Positions 25,501 through 33,063 of a stretch of 64,000 nt of DNA are shown here, piece after piece (the first letter of the stretch is position 1; each line of letters begins with the position of its first letter). The notes under the pieces were generated by a model. It saw only the letters and a list, made by a program, of their open reading frames with translations, made no database searches and had not been told where the DNA came from. Source of the stretch: Actinomadura hallensis (GTDB lineage: Bacteria > Actinomycetota > Actinomycetes > Streptosporangiales > Streptosporangiaceae); contig NZ_VFPO01000001.1 of assembly GCF_006716765.1 (NCBI RefSeq), forward strand, positions 5,518,001 to 5,582,000, written 5' to 3'. The translations under genes were made by a program, and so were the position numbers.

Positions 25501-25908
25501 CGTGGCCGAGCGCAGCACCGGCAGGCCCGCGCGGCGCGCCGACTCGACGGCCTCGATCTTGTTGCCCGCGAGCCGCAGCACGGACGACGGCGGGCCGACG
25601 AACTTGATCCCGTTGCGTTCGCACGCCTCCGCCAGCTCGGGGCTCTCCGAGAGGAATCCGTAGCCGGGGTAGATGGCGTCGGCCCCGACGCGCAGCGCGG
25701 TCTCGACGATGCCGTCCACGTCGAGGTAGGCCCGGACGGGGTGACCGCGGCGGCCGATCTCGTACGCCTCGTCCGCCTTCTGCCGGTGCAGGGAGAACCG
25801 GTCCTCGTGCGCGTACACGGCGACGCTGGCGATGCCCAGTTCGTAGGCGGCGCGGAGCGCGCGTACGGCGATCTCCCCGCGGTTGGCGACGAGCAGCTTG
25901 TTGATCAC
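22537..25908 (-). CDS. pyc: Pyruvate carboxylase
   Basis: ATP- and biotin-dependent conversion of pyruvate and bicarbonate to oxaloacetate, filling the TCA cycle. The 1123 residues carry all domains in order. The biotin carboxylase (1 to about 450) starts 'MINKLLVANRGEIAVRALRA' and has its glycine-rich ATP loop 'KAAAGGGGRGLRRV'. The carboxyltransferase (about 525-800) has 'DTTFRDAHQSLLATRVRTYD' with a metal-binding Asp and 'HLHTHDTAGGQLGTYVAAVE'. The allosteric/tetramer domain follows, then the biotinyl domain with 'EAMKMEAA' (biotin Lys1089). Single gene with its own hairpin; divergent from the large AAA gene. Confidence 0.97.
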   Translation of the reverse strand: MINKLLVANRGEIAVRALRAAYELGIASVAVYAHEDRFSLHRQKADEAYEIGRRGHPVRAYLDVDGIVETALRVGADAIYPGYGFLSESPELAEACERNGIKFVGPPSSVLRLAGNKIEAVESARRAGLPVLRSATPEPGRELEAADGVGFPLFVKAAAGGGGRGLRRVDRREELEAAVDTARREAESAFGDPTVFLEQAVDDPRHIEVQVLADGAGHVVHLRERDCSVQRRHQKVVEIAPAPKLDPAVAQRLCEDAVKFAREIGYENAGTVEFLVDGRGEHVFIEMNPRIQVEHTVTEEVTGVDLVQSQLRIAGGETLADLGVNQEDVTVSGYAVQCRITTEDPANDFRPDTGKISAYRSPGGAGVRLDTGTAYGGAVVSPHFDSLLVKLTCRGRTFEEAVRRARRAVAEFRIRGVASNIPFLQALLDEPDFRAGGVTTSYIAEHPELLTARSSGDRATRLVRYLADVTVNKPHGDAPTDLDPAEKLPPLDTSGPIPQGSRDRLMAIGARAFAEELRKQKALAVTDTTFRDAHQSLLATRVRTYDLVAAAPYLARMTPQLLSIEAWGGATYDVALRFLGESPWDRLAAIREAAPNLCIQMLLRGRNTVGYTPYPDSVARAFVREAANTGVDIFRVFDALNDVECMRPAIDAALQTHALVEGTLCYTGDLSSPDERLYTLDYYLRLAEQLVEAGVHILCIKDMAGLLRAPAARTLVSALRERFDLPVHLHTHDTAGGQLGTYVAAVEAGVDAVDGAAAPLSGTTSQPPLQAIVAATDFTDRATGLDLGALTAMEPYWEAVRKLYAPFEMGLPSPTGRVYQHEIPGGQLSNLRQQAVALGLGDRFEEIERLYAAADAILGRLVKVTPSSKVVGDLALHLVAAGADPDDFAENPDRYDIPDSVIGFLKGELGDPPGGWPEPFRTKALAGRQYTPARGELTEDEEKALDGPEVRDTLDRLLFPGPAKDYREARAAYGDLSVLPTGPFLYGLRTGHEVAFDLEPGVRVLAGLEAVGDVDEAGVRQVICTVNGQLRTLSVRDKAVVSDAPPVERADPDDPGHVAAPFDGSVTLRVSKGDEVAAGDVVATIEAMKMEAAITASASGTVTRLAVPETSPVQAGDLLMVIG

Positions 25909-26401
25909 TTATCTCTCCCAGGAGACGGCTCGGGCGCGTCCGCCCGTGCCCGGCGGCCTCCCGGGCTCGACGCTGAGCTCCGGCGCTGAGCAGGGCCGAC
26001 CCGGCGGGCGAACCGAATCTTCGGATTCCTACCCAGTTCAGCGGGCGAAGCAGCCCGGTCGAATCCGTCGAAGTTGTGAACAAAGTGACAGAACACGCCT
26101 ATCGGTGAAAATGGGCCGTTATTCTCCAGGTCGCGGCGTTCGTCCGCCCCGCTCGCTAGGCTTTCCGCCGGTTAGGGGTGGCGTCAGAGGTCTGTGCAGA
26201 GTGTCCGCGCCCCGGGTCAGCGCACGAAGGTCCGCCGCGCGGGGGTCCGCGTACGGGGGTCCGCACAACGGGGAGTCCTGGCCGGGAGCCTGCGCCGCGC
26301 GGCGTGCGTCAGAGGGTCCGGGCCGGCGGGTCCGCGCCGGAGTGCCGATCTCGCAGGGCCTAATCCCCCAGGGTCTTTCTCAGTGGAGCGAAGGGAACGC
26401 C
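25909..26401. other. Divergent intergenic region, pyc / AAA protein
   Basis: Holds the promoters of both genes. A TAGGCT -10-like hexamer on the plus strand is at 26157-26162. From 26229 the heptamer GGTCCGC recurs at 26229, 26244, 26258 and 26329, three of them 14-15 bases apart within GGG-rich copies; this may be an operator array or only composition. No small gene is seen. Confidence 0.4.
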
Positions 26402-29400
26402 GTGCGGCTGCCGGAGCATCTGGAACTTCTCGTGTCCGACGAGCCGGTCATCGACCTGTACTCGTTCGGCCCGTGGCGCGTGCCGGACGGGCTGTACGAC
26501 CGCATACGCGAACGCGTCGCCGCGCTCGTCGACGACCCGCGCTGCGTCCCGCTGACCACGAACCAGCACGCCATGATGACCAACCCGGCCCCGCTGGTCG
26601 CCGCCGAGATGATCAGCACCCTCGCCTGCCTGCCGGGCGCCGCGGCCCTCTACTCGGGGTCCTTCAGCCTGCTGTACGCCGAGTTCTTCGAGCGCTACCT
26701 GGAGAACCCGGGGAAGCTGTGGGCGCAGAGGGGCGACTGGAGCGCCCTGCCGAGCGAGTTCCGGCCGCTCGAATGGCTGGAGGAATGCGGCGACGGGGAC
26801 CTCGCGCTCACCCTCGCGCTGGAGGCGCTCGACGTGTTCGAGGGCCTGGAGCCGTTCGAGAAGCGCCGCCGGGCGCTGCGCAAGCTCTACGAGAACCCGC
26901 CCGACGGCGACTGGTTCGGGGCCTCGGTGGTGCGGCGGCGCGACATGTGGACGGCACAGGCCGGCGACGACGTCCTGGAGGCGATGCCCGAGCTGGCCGG
27001 GCCCATCGGCCACCTGGACTGGGTGTGCTCCGGGCTGCTGACCGCCCACGAGCACCTGCGCGAGGTCGCCCCGCACGACGAGGACGCCGACGAGCTGCTC
27101 GTCAACCTCCTGCTCCAGGCCGACGTGGACGCGGTGCCCCCCGAGCTGTCCGTCGTCCTCACCGAGGACCGGTACGGCGAGCTGCTCCACCGCTTCAGCG
27201 CCAAGCAGGAGACGTTCGACCCGAACGGATGGTCGGTGCACGAGTGGTCGTGGCTCGGGCGGGCCCTCGGCGCCGGAGCCGTCGACGCCTGCCGCGGCTG
27301 GCTCGACATGGCGGTCCGCTTCACCGGCGCCGTCCAGGGACTCCCGGGCGTGCCGGCCAGGCCCGATCCCGTCTACGTCCCGGTCGGCGGGTTCGAGCAG
27401 GACGTCCGCCGGCTGTTCACCCCGCACCGCCGCATCGCCAACCCGCTCGCGGCGAGCCTCGGCCGCGGCGGCGGCCGGTCCCGCACGCGCGGCTCCGGCA
27501 CCCGCGCGAAGGTGGAGACCGACCTCGTCGGCCAGCCGGAGGTCGTCGCCGCGCTGCAGGAGATCGCCGAGGGGTCCGGGCCGGTCCGGCTGATGATCGT
27601 CGGGCCGGACGGCACCGGCAAGCGGGACGCGGCCCAGGAGATCGTCCGGCTCGTCCAGCGGCACGGCCTCACCGAGCCGCCGCTGTGGCTGTCCCCCGAC
27701 TTCTTCGCCGCCAAGGAGGTCTCGGCCGCCACCGTGCACCTCTACAACGACGCGCGCGACAGCGCCGGGATGCGGCTGATGGTCATCGACGGCCTCGACG
27801 ACATCGCCAAGGACGAGCGCAGCGGCGAGGCCGTCCTGGAGCAGCTGCACCGGGCCATCGACGTGCACGACGACCTCCATGTCGTCGCGCTGTGCGAGCC
27901 CGGCGGCGACGACCGGATCCGGGAGGTCAACCCCGCGCTCGCCCTGCGGTTCCAGGTCGTCCGCACGCAGCCGTTCACGGCGGAGGGGTTCGCGGAGCTG
28001 TTCAACCGGGCCCTCCACCAGCGCGGGGCGCGCGCGCACAAGCGCGCCCTGACCGCCGCCGGGCAGCTGCTCGTCAGCACGCCGCCCGTCCGGAACCTGC
28101 GCAACGCCCGCCTCGCACAGCGCCTCGCCGACATCGTCGTGGAGTCGGTCCGCGAGCGGACCGAGCCCGGCCAGCAGCTCGTCGTCAAGCGCCCCGACAT
28201 CCCCGCCTCGTTCGACTCCCCCGGCGACGACCCCATGGCCGAGCTCGACGCGCTCACCGGCCTCGGCAGCGTCAAGCAGGAGATCGAGCTGCTCGTCGCC
28301 GGCGCCAAGGCGGCGAAGATGCGCCGCGACGCGGGGGTGCCCGTCCCCGCCCCGCCCGCCCGGCACATGGTCTTCACCGGCAACCCCGGCACCGGCAAGA
28401 CCGTCGTCGCCCGGCTGTTCGCCCGCGTCCTCAAGGACCTCGGCGTGCTCAGCTCCGGGCACCTCGTCGAGGCGACCCGCTCCACGCTCGTCGGCCAGTA
28501 CATCGGCGAGACCGCCGCGAGGACGCGCGCCGTCCTGGAACGCGCACTCGGCGGCGTCCTGTTCGTCGACGAGGCGTACACGCTGGTCCAGGAGGGCGTG
28601 GAATGGGACTACGGCCCCGAGGCCATCGCCGAGATGCTGAAGTTCATGGAGAGCCACCGTGACGACCTCGTCGTCATCGTGGCGGGATACGAGCGGGAGA
28701 TGCGGCGTTTCATCGCGTCCGACCCCGGCCTGGCGTCCCGCTTCCCCAGCACGATCCGGTTCCCCGACTTCACCGACGCCGAACTGCTGGAGATCTTCAC
28801 CGCGCAGGTGCGGGACGCCGGGCTCGAACTGTCCGACGGCGCCCGCGACCGCGTCGCCGACCTGCTGCGCCGCACGCCGCGCGGGCGCGGGTTCGGCAAC
28901 GCCCGCGCCATGCGCAACCTGTGCGAGCGCGCCACGGCGCTGCAGGGCCGCCGGGTCACGTCGCTGTCCAGGCCGACCGCGGCCGACCTGGCGGCCCTCC
29001 TCCCCGAGGACATCCCCGACGGCCTCGGCGGCGCCGCCCGCGTCCGGCCCGTCACCGACCCGTTCGCCGAGCTCGACGGCCTCGTCGGGCTCGCGGAGGT
29101 CAAGAAGGAGGTGCGCCGCCTCGCCGCCGAGGCCCGCGCCGCCGGGCTGCGCCGCGCCGCCGGGAAGACGGTCGGCGTCCCGACCCGGCACATGGTGTTC
29201 ACCGGCAACCCCGGAACCGCCAAGACGACGGTCGCGCGCCTCGTGGCCGCCGTCTACGCCGACCTCGGGCTGCTGTCGTCGGGGCACCTCGTGGAGGTCT
29301 CCCGCGGCGACCTCGTCGGCGCCTACGTCGGCCAGACGGCGCCGCGCGTGCGGGCCGCCGTCGAGCAGGCGCTCGGCGGGGTCCTGTTCATCGACGAGGC

Positions 29401-29872
29401 GTACGCCGTGGCGGGCGACTCCTACGGCCAGGAGGCCGTCGCCACGCTCGTCCAGCTCATGGAGGAGTACCGGGGCGACCTCGTCGTGATCGCCGCGGGC
29501 TACGAGCGGGAGATGGAGGCGTTCCTCGCCGCCAACTCCGGGCTCGCCTCCCGCTTCCCGAAGCGCATCGCGTTCCCCGACTACTCCGACGGCGAGCTCG
29601 TCGAGATCTTCACGCGGCTCGCCGCGGCCGAGGGGCTCCGGCTGGCGCCCGGCGTCCCCGAGCGGCTGCGGACGCTGCTGCGCGACGTCCCCCGCGGGCC
29701 CTCGTTCGGCAACGGGCGCCTCATGCGCACCATGCTCGACGCCGCCGTCGCCGCGCAGTCCGAGCGCCTCGGCGACTCGGCGGACGCGGACGAGCTGTCG
29801 CTCCTGACGCCCGGCGACCTGCAGCCGGCCGGGCCCGGCCAGGCCGGCGAGGGACCCGGCCTGTACCTGTGA
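26402..29872 (+). CDS. Large CbxX/CfxQ-type AAA protein with three AAA modules
   Basis: 1156 residues, cytosolic. An N-terminal all-helical domain (about 1-355) has no family I recognise. A first, degenerate AAA module (about 375-570) has P-loop 'VGPDGTGKRD' (Arg where Thr/Ser should follow Lys) and Walker B 'LMVIDGLDDI' without the catalytic Glu. Two CbxX/SpoVK modules follow. Module two (about 620-870) has 'GNPGTGKTVV' and 'GVLFVDEAYTL'. Module three (about 890-1140) has 'GNPGTAKTTV', with Ala replacing the last Gly of the P-loop, and 'GVLFIDEAYAV'. Both keep the 'SRFP' arginine segment. CbxX members are remodelling ATPases (Rubisco activase, EccA of type VII secretion); no partner of either system is nearby. 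GTG start with GAAGGGA upstream. Confidence 0.88.
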   Translation: MRLPEHLELLVSDEPVIDLYSFGPWRVPDGLYDRIRERVAALVDDPRCVPLTTNQHAMMTNPAPLVAAEMISTLACLPGAAALYSGSFSLLYAEFFERYLENPGKLWAQRGDWSALPSEFRPLEWLEECGDGDLALTLALEALDVFEGLEPFEKRRRALRKLYENPPDGDWFGASVVRRRDMWTAQAGDDVLEAMPELAGPIGHLDWVCSGLLTAHEHLREVAPHDEDADELLVNLLLQADVDAVPPELSVVLTEDRYGELLHRFSAKQETFDPNGWSVHEWSWLGRALGAGAVDACRGWLDMAVRFTGAVQGLPGVPARPDPVYVPVGGFEQDVRRLFTPHRRIANPLAASLGRGGGRSRTRGSGTRAKVETDLVGQPEVVAALQEIAEGSGPVRLMIVGPDGTGKRDAAQEIVRLVQRHGLTEPPLWLSPDFFAAKEVSAATVHLYNDARDSAGMRLMVIDGLDDIAKDERSGEAVLEQLHRAIDVHDDLHVVALCEPGGDDRIREVNPALALRFQVVRTQPFTAEGFAELFNRALHQRGARAHKRALTAAGQLLVSTPPVRNLRNARLAQRLADIVVESVRERTEPGQQLVVKRPDIPASFDSPGDDPMAELDALTGLGSVKQEIELLVAGAKAAKMRRDAGVPVPAPPARHMVFTGNPGTGKTVVARLFARVLKDLGVLSSGHLVEATRSTLVGQYIGETAARTRAVLERALGGVLFVDEAYTLVQEGVEWDYGPEAIAEMLKFMESHRDDLVVIVAGYEREMRRFIASDPGLASRFPSTIRFPDFTDAELLEIFTAQVRDAGLELSDGARDRVADLLRRTPRGRGFGNARAMRNLCERATALQGRRVTSLSRPTAADLAALLPEDIPDGLGGAARVRPVTDPFAELDGLVGLAEVKKEVRRLAAEARAAGLRRAAGKTVGVPTRHMVFTGNPGTAKTTVARLVAAVYADLGLLSSGHLVEVSRGDLVGAYVGQTAPRVRAAVEQALGGVLFIDEAYAVAGDSYGQEAVATLVQLMEEYRGDLVVIAAGYEREMEAFLAANSGLASRFPKRIAFPDYSDGELVEIFTRLAAAEGLRLAPGVPERLRTLLRDVPRGPSFGNGRLMRTMLDAAVAAQSERLGDSADADELSLLTPGDLQPAGPGQAGEGPGLYL

Positions 29873-29912
29873 CGCGGCCGCGCGTCACCGCGCGCACCGG
29901 CGGGCGGCGTGC

Positions 29913-30656
29913 TCAGCGGCGGGCGCGCCAGGCGCGCAGCGCCATGGCGGCGGTCAGGCCGCCCGCCGCGCCGAGCGTGCCCACCACGAAGCCGGTGAGA
30001 AAGCCGGAGCGGGAGGCGTCCGGCGCGGAGGCGATCCACAGGGCGCCGACCACCGCCAGGAAGGCGCCGTAGGCGACGATGAAGACGTAGAAGCGCCCGC
30101 TCCAGAAGTACCGCTTGGCCGGGGTCTCGGGCGGGGCGTCCAGCTCCGCCTCCGGGCCGAGGCTGGCGGCCTTCGGGCGCTTGAAGTACTCGAAGCACAT
30201 CCAGGTGCCGCACGGCTCCCAGCCGTCCGGCGCCAGGCGGTCGGCGAGGGCCCGGCGGCGGCCGGGCAGGACCGTCTCGCGCCGGTACTCCCAGCGCTGC
30301 GGGTTCCGCACGTCGCGGCGGCTGACGAAGCGGCCCGCGGCGTCGATCCGCTCGACCTCCCAGCCCTCGTCGCCGAAGCGGCCGAGCATCAGCCGGTCCT
30401 GGAAGGCGTCGGCCGTCCAGACCCACGTCTCGTCCGCCTCCCCGGGCAGTTCGTCCGGCCCCGGGGACCCGCCGCCGGCGCGGGCCGGGGCGAGCTGGGC
30501 GGCGAACTCCTCGGGCGTGCCGAACTCGTCCCGCGGATCGGCCCCGGACTCGGCGGCGTAGGCGGCGAGGTCGTCGACGGTCCTCGCCGCCTCGTCGTCC
30601 GGGACGCCGGCGGCGCGCAGCCGCTCGGCCAGTTCTTCGTAGTAGGACGCCGTCAT
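29913..30656 (-). CDS. HAAS-type signalling membrane protein, PadR partner
   Basis: 247 residues. The N-terminus (about 1-60, 'YYEELAERLRAAGVPDDEAA' then 'FGTPEEFAAQLAP') is a HAAS domain, a three-helix cap found next to PadR regulators. The middle (about 80-175) looks like a DUF2812-type region with 'GDEGWEVERIDAAGRFVSRR' and 'GWEPCGTWMCFEYFKRP'. Two membrane helices lie near 192-212 and 219-240. ATG overlaps the PadR stop (ATGA). Likely a membrane component whose level or activity is set by PadR; function unproven. The DUF2812 call is by pattern. Confidence 0.75.
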   Translation of the reverse strand: MTASYYEELAERLRAAGVPDDEAARTVDDLAAYAAESGADPRDEFGTPEEFAAQLAPARAGGGSPGPDELPGEADETWVWTADAFQDRLMLGRFGDEGWEVERIDAAGRFVSRRDVRNPQRWEYRRETVLPGRRRALADRLAPDGWEPCGTWMCFEYFKRPKAASLGPEAELDAPPETPAKRYFWSGRFYVFIVAYGAFLAVVGALWIASAPDASRSGFLTGFVVGTLGAAGGLTAAMALRAWRARR

Positions 30657-30991
30657 CGGCCGATCCCCTTCTTGAGCATTGCCCGCACGGACTCGTCGAA
30701 CTCCAGCCACAGGGCGCCCTGCTCGGCGAGCGTCGCGCGTCCCTGCTCGGTGAGGTGGTAGTAGCGGCGGCCGGGGCCGCGGTCGGCGACGCGGAACTCC
30801 GCCGAGACCAGCCCGGCCTGCTCCAGCCGGTTGAGCACCGGGTACAGGGTTCCGCCCTTGATCTGCCCGAGGCCCGCTCCGGCGAGCGTCTTGGCGATCT
30901 CGTAGCCGTAGCTCTCGCCCTCGGCCAGGCTGGCGAGCACCAGCAGGTCGAGGACGCCCTTGAGCCAGCTGGCGCGGCGGTCAGTCGCCAT
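30653..30991 (-). CDS. PadR-family transcriptional regulator
   Basis: 112 residues, winged helix: 'WLKGVLDLLVLASLAEGESY', 'GYEIAKTLAGAGLGQIKGGT', then the wing 'LYPVLNRLEQAGLVSAEF' and 'GPGRRYYHLTEQG'. PadR proteins repress genes beside them in response to small molecules. It is the first gene of a two-gene operon with the HAAS protein. The ATG is preceded by GAGGA. The CPBP protease gene 57 bases upstream is on the same strand and could be in the regulon. Confidence 0.92.
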   Translation of the reverse strand: MATDRRASWLKGVLDLLVLASLAEGESYGYEIAKTLAGAGLGQIKGGTLYPVLNRLEQAGLVSAEFRVADRGPGRRYYHLTEQGRATLAEQGALWLEFDESVRAMLKKGIGR

Positions 30992-31047
30992 GGCGGTCCT
31001 CCTCGGCGCGATGTCGGTGGCCGTGGCCACATGGATAGGGACACAAC

Positions 31048-31785
31048 CTAGCTTGCCGCCTTCACGGCGCCGGGGTTCGACCGTGCCCCGACCATGGGGG
31101 CGATCACGAGGCCGATGAGATTGATCGCGGTGTGCACGGCGACGACCGCCAGGAGGCTGCCGGTCGAGAAGTAGACGTAGGTCAGCATGTACCCGACCGC
31201 GGCCGCGGAGAGCATCCCCCACCAGCCCTGGTACACGTGCCCCAGGATGAAGAGGACGAGCGCCAGGCCGGCGGCGACCTTCACGTCGAGCCCCAGGACA
31301 CCGACACCGGCCGCGATGAGAAACGCCCGGTAGACGACCTCCTCGCAGATCCCGGCCGTCACCGCCATGGCCGCCGTCCAACCGCGCTCTCTGGCCGTGC
31401 GCGGGTGCATCTCCGTGCCGGCGCTCTGCACAGGCCTGCCCCTGCGGGAAGCCCACCGCAGGCTGAACAGGACCAGCGGGATGCAGAGTGCGACCGCGGC
31501 CAGGATGCCGATCGTGATGGACGCGTCCTCCGGCGACCAGAGCCCCAGGTCGGACGCGGCGACGCCCGGCGACACGGCAAAGATCGCCATGACCGCGGCC
31601 GCGGACGCCCAGGACGCGGCGATCCACACGCGGAGCATCCGCACCAGGGCCGCCGGGTCGCGGTCCCGGTCGCGCTCCATGCGGTCGTACGTCCGCTTGC
31701 CCACCAGCCCCTCCGCGAACACGTACCCGACCAAGGGGACGGCCAGGATCAGGCCCAGGCCAGAGAAGTCCGGCGAGATCTCCAC
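31048..31785 (-). CDS. CPBP-family intramembrane metalloprotease
   Basis: 245 residues with about seven membrane helices. The family motifs are all present: 'EEVVYR' (paired Glu and Arg, about 158-163), 'FILGHVYQG' with His, and the last 'HTAINL'. CPBP (Abi/CAAX protease-like) enzymes cleave within membranes; bacterial roles include bacteriocin immunity and signalling. GTG 31785 has GAAGGGAGAG 6 bases upstream; the preceding 15 in-frame codons lack an RBS. It lies upstream of the PadR/HAAS pair on the same strand. Confidence 0.9.
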   Translation of the reverse strand: MEISPDFSGLGLILAVPLVGYVFAEGLVGKRTYDRMERDRDRDPAALVRMLRVWIAASWASAAAVMAIFAVSPGVAASDLGLWSPEDASITIGILAAVALCIPLVLFSLRWASRRGRPVQSAGTEMHPRTARERGWTAAMAVTAGICEEVVYRAFLIAAGVGVLGLDVKVAAGLALVLFILGHVYQGWWGMLSAAAVGYMLTYVYFSTGSLLAVVAVHTAINLIGLVIAPMVGARSNPGAVKAAS

Positions 31786-31942
31786 GTGCGCTCTCCCTTC
31801 GCTCGTCCACCGGCCGGCGCCGGCGCACACTTGGACTCTAGAGCTACCTAGTTAGGATCGCAACCTATGTAGCCAGGCGTGGATGGCCGGAGCCGGACGG
31901 TACGGGGAACGTGCGCGATCACTCGGAATACGAGTGAAAAGC

Positions 31943-31956
31943 TTGCAGTTGCAACT
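31943..31956. promoter_or_regulatory. Overlapping palindromes TTGCA-GT-TGCAA / AGTTGCAACT
   Basis: Two nested inverted repeats: TTGCA/TGCAA at 31943-31954 and the perfect 10-mer AGTTGCAACT at 31947-31956. They lie 28 bases before the small gene at 31984 and are a candidate operator for it. Confidence 0.4.
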
Positions 31957-31983
31957 AACGTCCGCGCCCCATGGAGGTACGCC

Positions 31984-32163
31984 TTGCCGAGCAGCATCCC
32001 GAGACCCCGCACCAGCACCCACGCCCACGTGAAGACGACGTCGCTGCGCGCCCTCATGGTCGCCGCGCGGCTCGAACGCCGCCATGAGCCGGAGGGTCCG
32101 CCGGGCAACGGCGACGGCCGGGTCCGGCACCGCCCGAAGCGGCGGACGCCCGATCCGGCCTGA
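31984..32163 (+). CDS. Possible small basic protein (59 aa)
   Basis: TTG start preceded by a strong GGAGG (31973-31977) six bases upstream. The 59 codons have G or C at about nine in ten third positions, which supports coding. The product is very basic and polar (Arg, Pro, His, Lys-rich), with a short helix 'SLRALMVAARLERRHEP', and no cysteine or membrane segment. A palindrome lies upstream and a clean terminator (32200-32222) downstream, so this is a self-contained unit in an otherwise gene-free 478-base gap between divergent CPBP and the TetR gene. No family known to me; a start at the internal ATG is possible. Confidence 0.4.
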   Translation: MPSSIPRPRTSTHAHVKTTSLRALMVAARLERRHEPEGPPGNGDGRVRHRPKRRTPDPA

Positions 32164-32199
32164 GACGTCTCGTTCCCGGCCCCGGCCGGGCACCGCACC

Positions 32200-32222
32200 G
32201 CCCCCGTGCACGGCACGGGGGC
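32200..32222 (+). terminator. Hairpin after the small basic gene
   Basis: A perfect 10-bp stem GCCCCCGTGC/GCACGGGGGC with a 3-base loop, then TT. It could also end the convergent TetR gene, which stops at 32264. Confidence 0.7.
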
Positions 32223-32263
32223 TTCCGTGTTCTCCGGGGCCGCTTGTCAGCAGGGCATTTCTT

Positions 32264-32905
32264 CTACTGGCTCTGCGCGCCGGCGGTCGCCGCGTCGAAG
32301 AGTGCGTGGACGGCGGCGCGGGCGCGTTCCGCACCCACGTTCTCGACCATCGCGGTCAGGTGCTCCCCGCCGAGGACGGCGAGCAGTGCGTGCGCCAGCG
32401 CGTCCCCATCGGGGACGATCTGGTCGAGCAGGATCGTCACATGCCGATGCCAGAAGCCGTACGCGCCGATGCGGTAGCGCGCGCCCGGTGAGGCCGTCTC
32501 CGACATGCGGACCAAGGGCAGATGCTCCAGGACGTAGTCCAGATAGGCGTCGGCGAAGGCGTGCAGGCGTTCGGGCGGAGGGACGGACGTGCCGTCCTGG
32601 CCCGGCCCAAGAGGCGCCGGACCGCAGAGGATCGCGTCCTGCAGCTCGCGCTCGCGCTCGTCCAGGAGGGCCACCGCCAAGCCCGCCTTGTCGCCGAACC
32701 GGCGGAACAGGGTTCCCTTGCCGACGCCCGCGGCGGCGGCGACCGCGTCCATCGAGACCGACTCGACGCCGTGCCGGGCGAACAGCTCGGCGGCGGCCTC
32801 CAGCACCTTCGCACGGTTGCGCGCGGCGTCCGCGCGCTCCTTCGGCGGCGGCGTCCGCATCAGTTCCAGGTCGACGCTCCTGCCGCCGGCGGGACCACGG
32901 TCCAT
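32264..32905 (-). CDS. TetR-family transcriptional regulator
   Basis: 213 residues. The HTH (about 28-75) reads 'KVLEAAAELFARHGVESVSM' and 'VAAAAGVGKGTLFRRFGDK', with the usual GKGTLFRRF recognition helix. The C-terminal ligand domain contains 'LRAFADAYLDYVLEHLPLVR'-like helices and is of the SbtR/TetR_C type by eye. ATG 32905 has GAGAGGA nine bases upstream. A 5-2-5 inverted repeat lies 29 bases upstream, suggesting autoregulation. The divergent kinase gene begins 158 bases away and may be a target. Confidence 0.92.
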   Translation of the reverse strand: MDRGPAGGRSVDLELMRTPPPKERADAARNRAKVLEAAAELFARHGVESVSMDAVAAAAGVGKGTLFRRFGDKAGLAVALLDERERELQDAILCGPAPLGPGQDGTSVPPPERLHAFADAYLDYVLEHLPLVRMSETASPGARYRIGAYGFWHRHVTILLDQIVPDGDALAHALLAVLGGEHLTAMVENVGAERARAAVHALFDAATAGAQSQ

Positions 32906-32933
32906 CACTGCCGTCCTCTCCCTCGCACTAATC

Positions 32934-32945
32934 GGACTGTAGTCC
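32934..32945. promoter_or_regulatory. Candidate TetR operator GGACT-GT-AGTCC
   Basis: Inverted repeat 5-2-5 between the divergent TetR and kinase genes, close to the TetR start. Many TetR proteins bind such short palindromes in their own promoter; assignment is inference. Confidence 0.5.
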
Positions 32946-33063
32946 CATTGCCGGGCGCCGTCGCGCACGTGATCGACTACTTTGCGGAGCGCATACCATC
33001 ATCGGGTCATAGGCTGGCGGAGTTGTCGTGCCCGAGAGCCGGAAGTGACGGGGAGAGAGTGGC

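Noticed and set aside
22738..25989. Plus-strand open frame of over 1000 codons opposite pyruvate carboxylase
   Set aside because: It mirrors a gene with full family match; high GC keeps the antisense frame open. Composition is Arg/Gly/Ala-rich without domains.
26360..29287. Minus-strand open frame of 975 codons opposite the AAA protein
   Set aside because: Same antisense effect; the plus-strand frame carries clear AAA motifs.
31800..31870. PadR operator shared between the CPBP and PadR promoters (AACCTA motifs)
   Set aside because: The motif is short and imperfect; two occurrences are not enough to support an operator.
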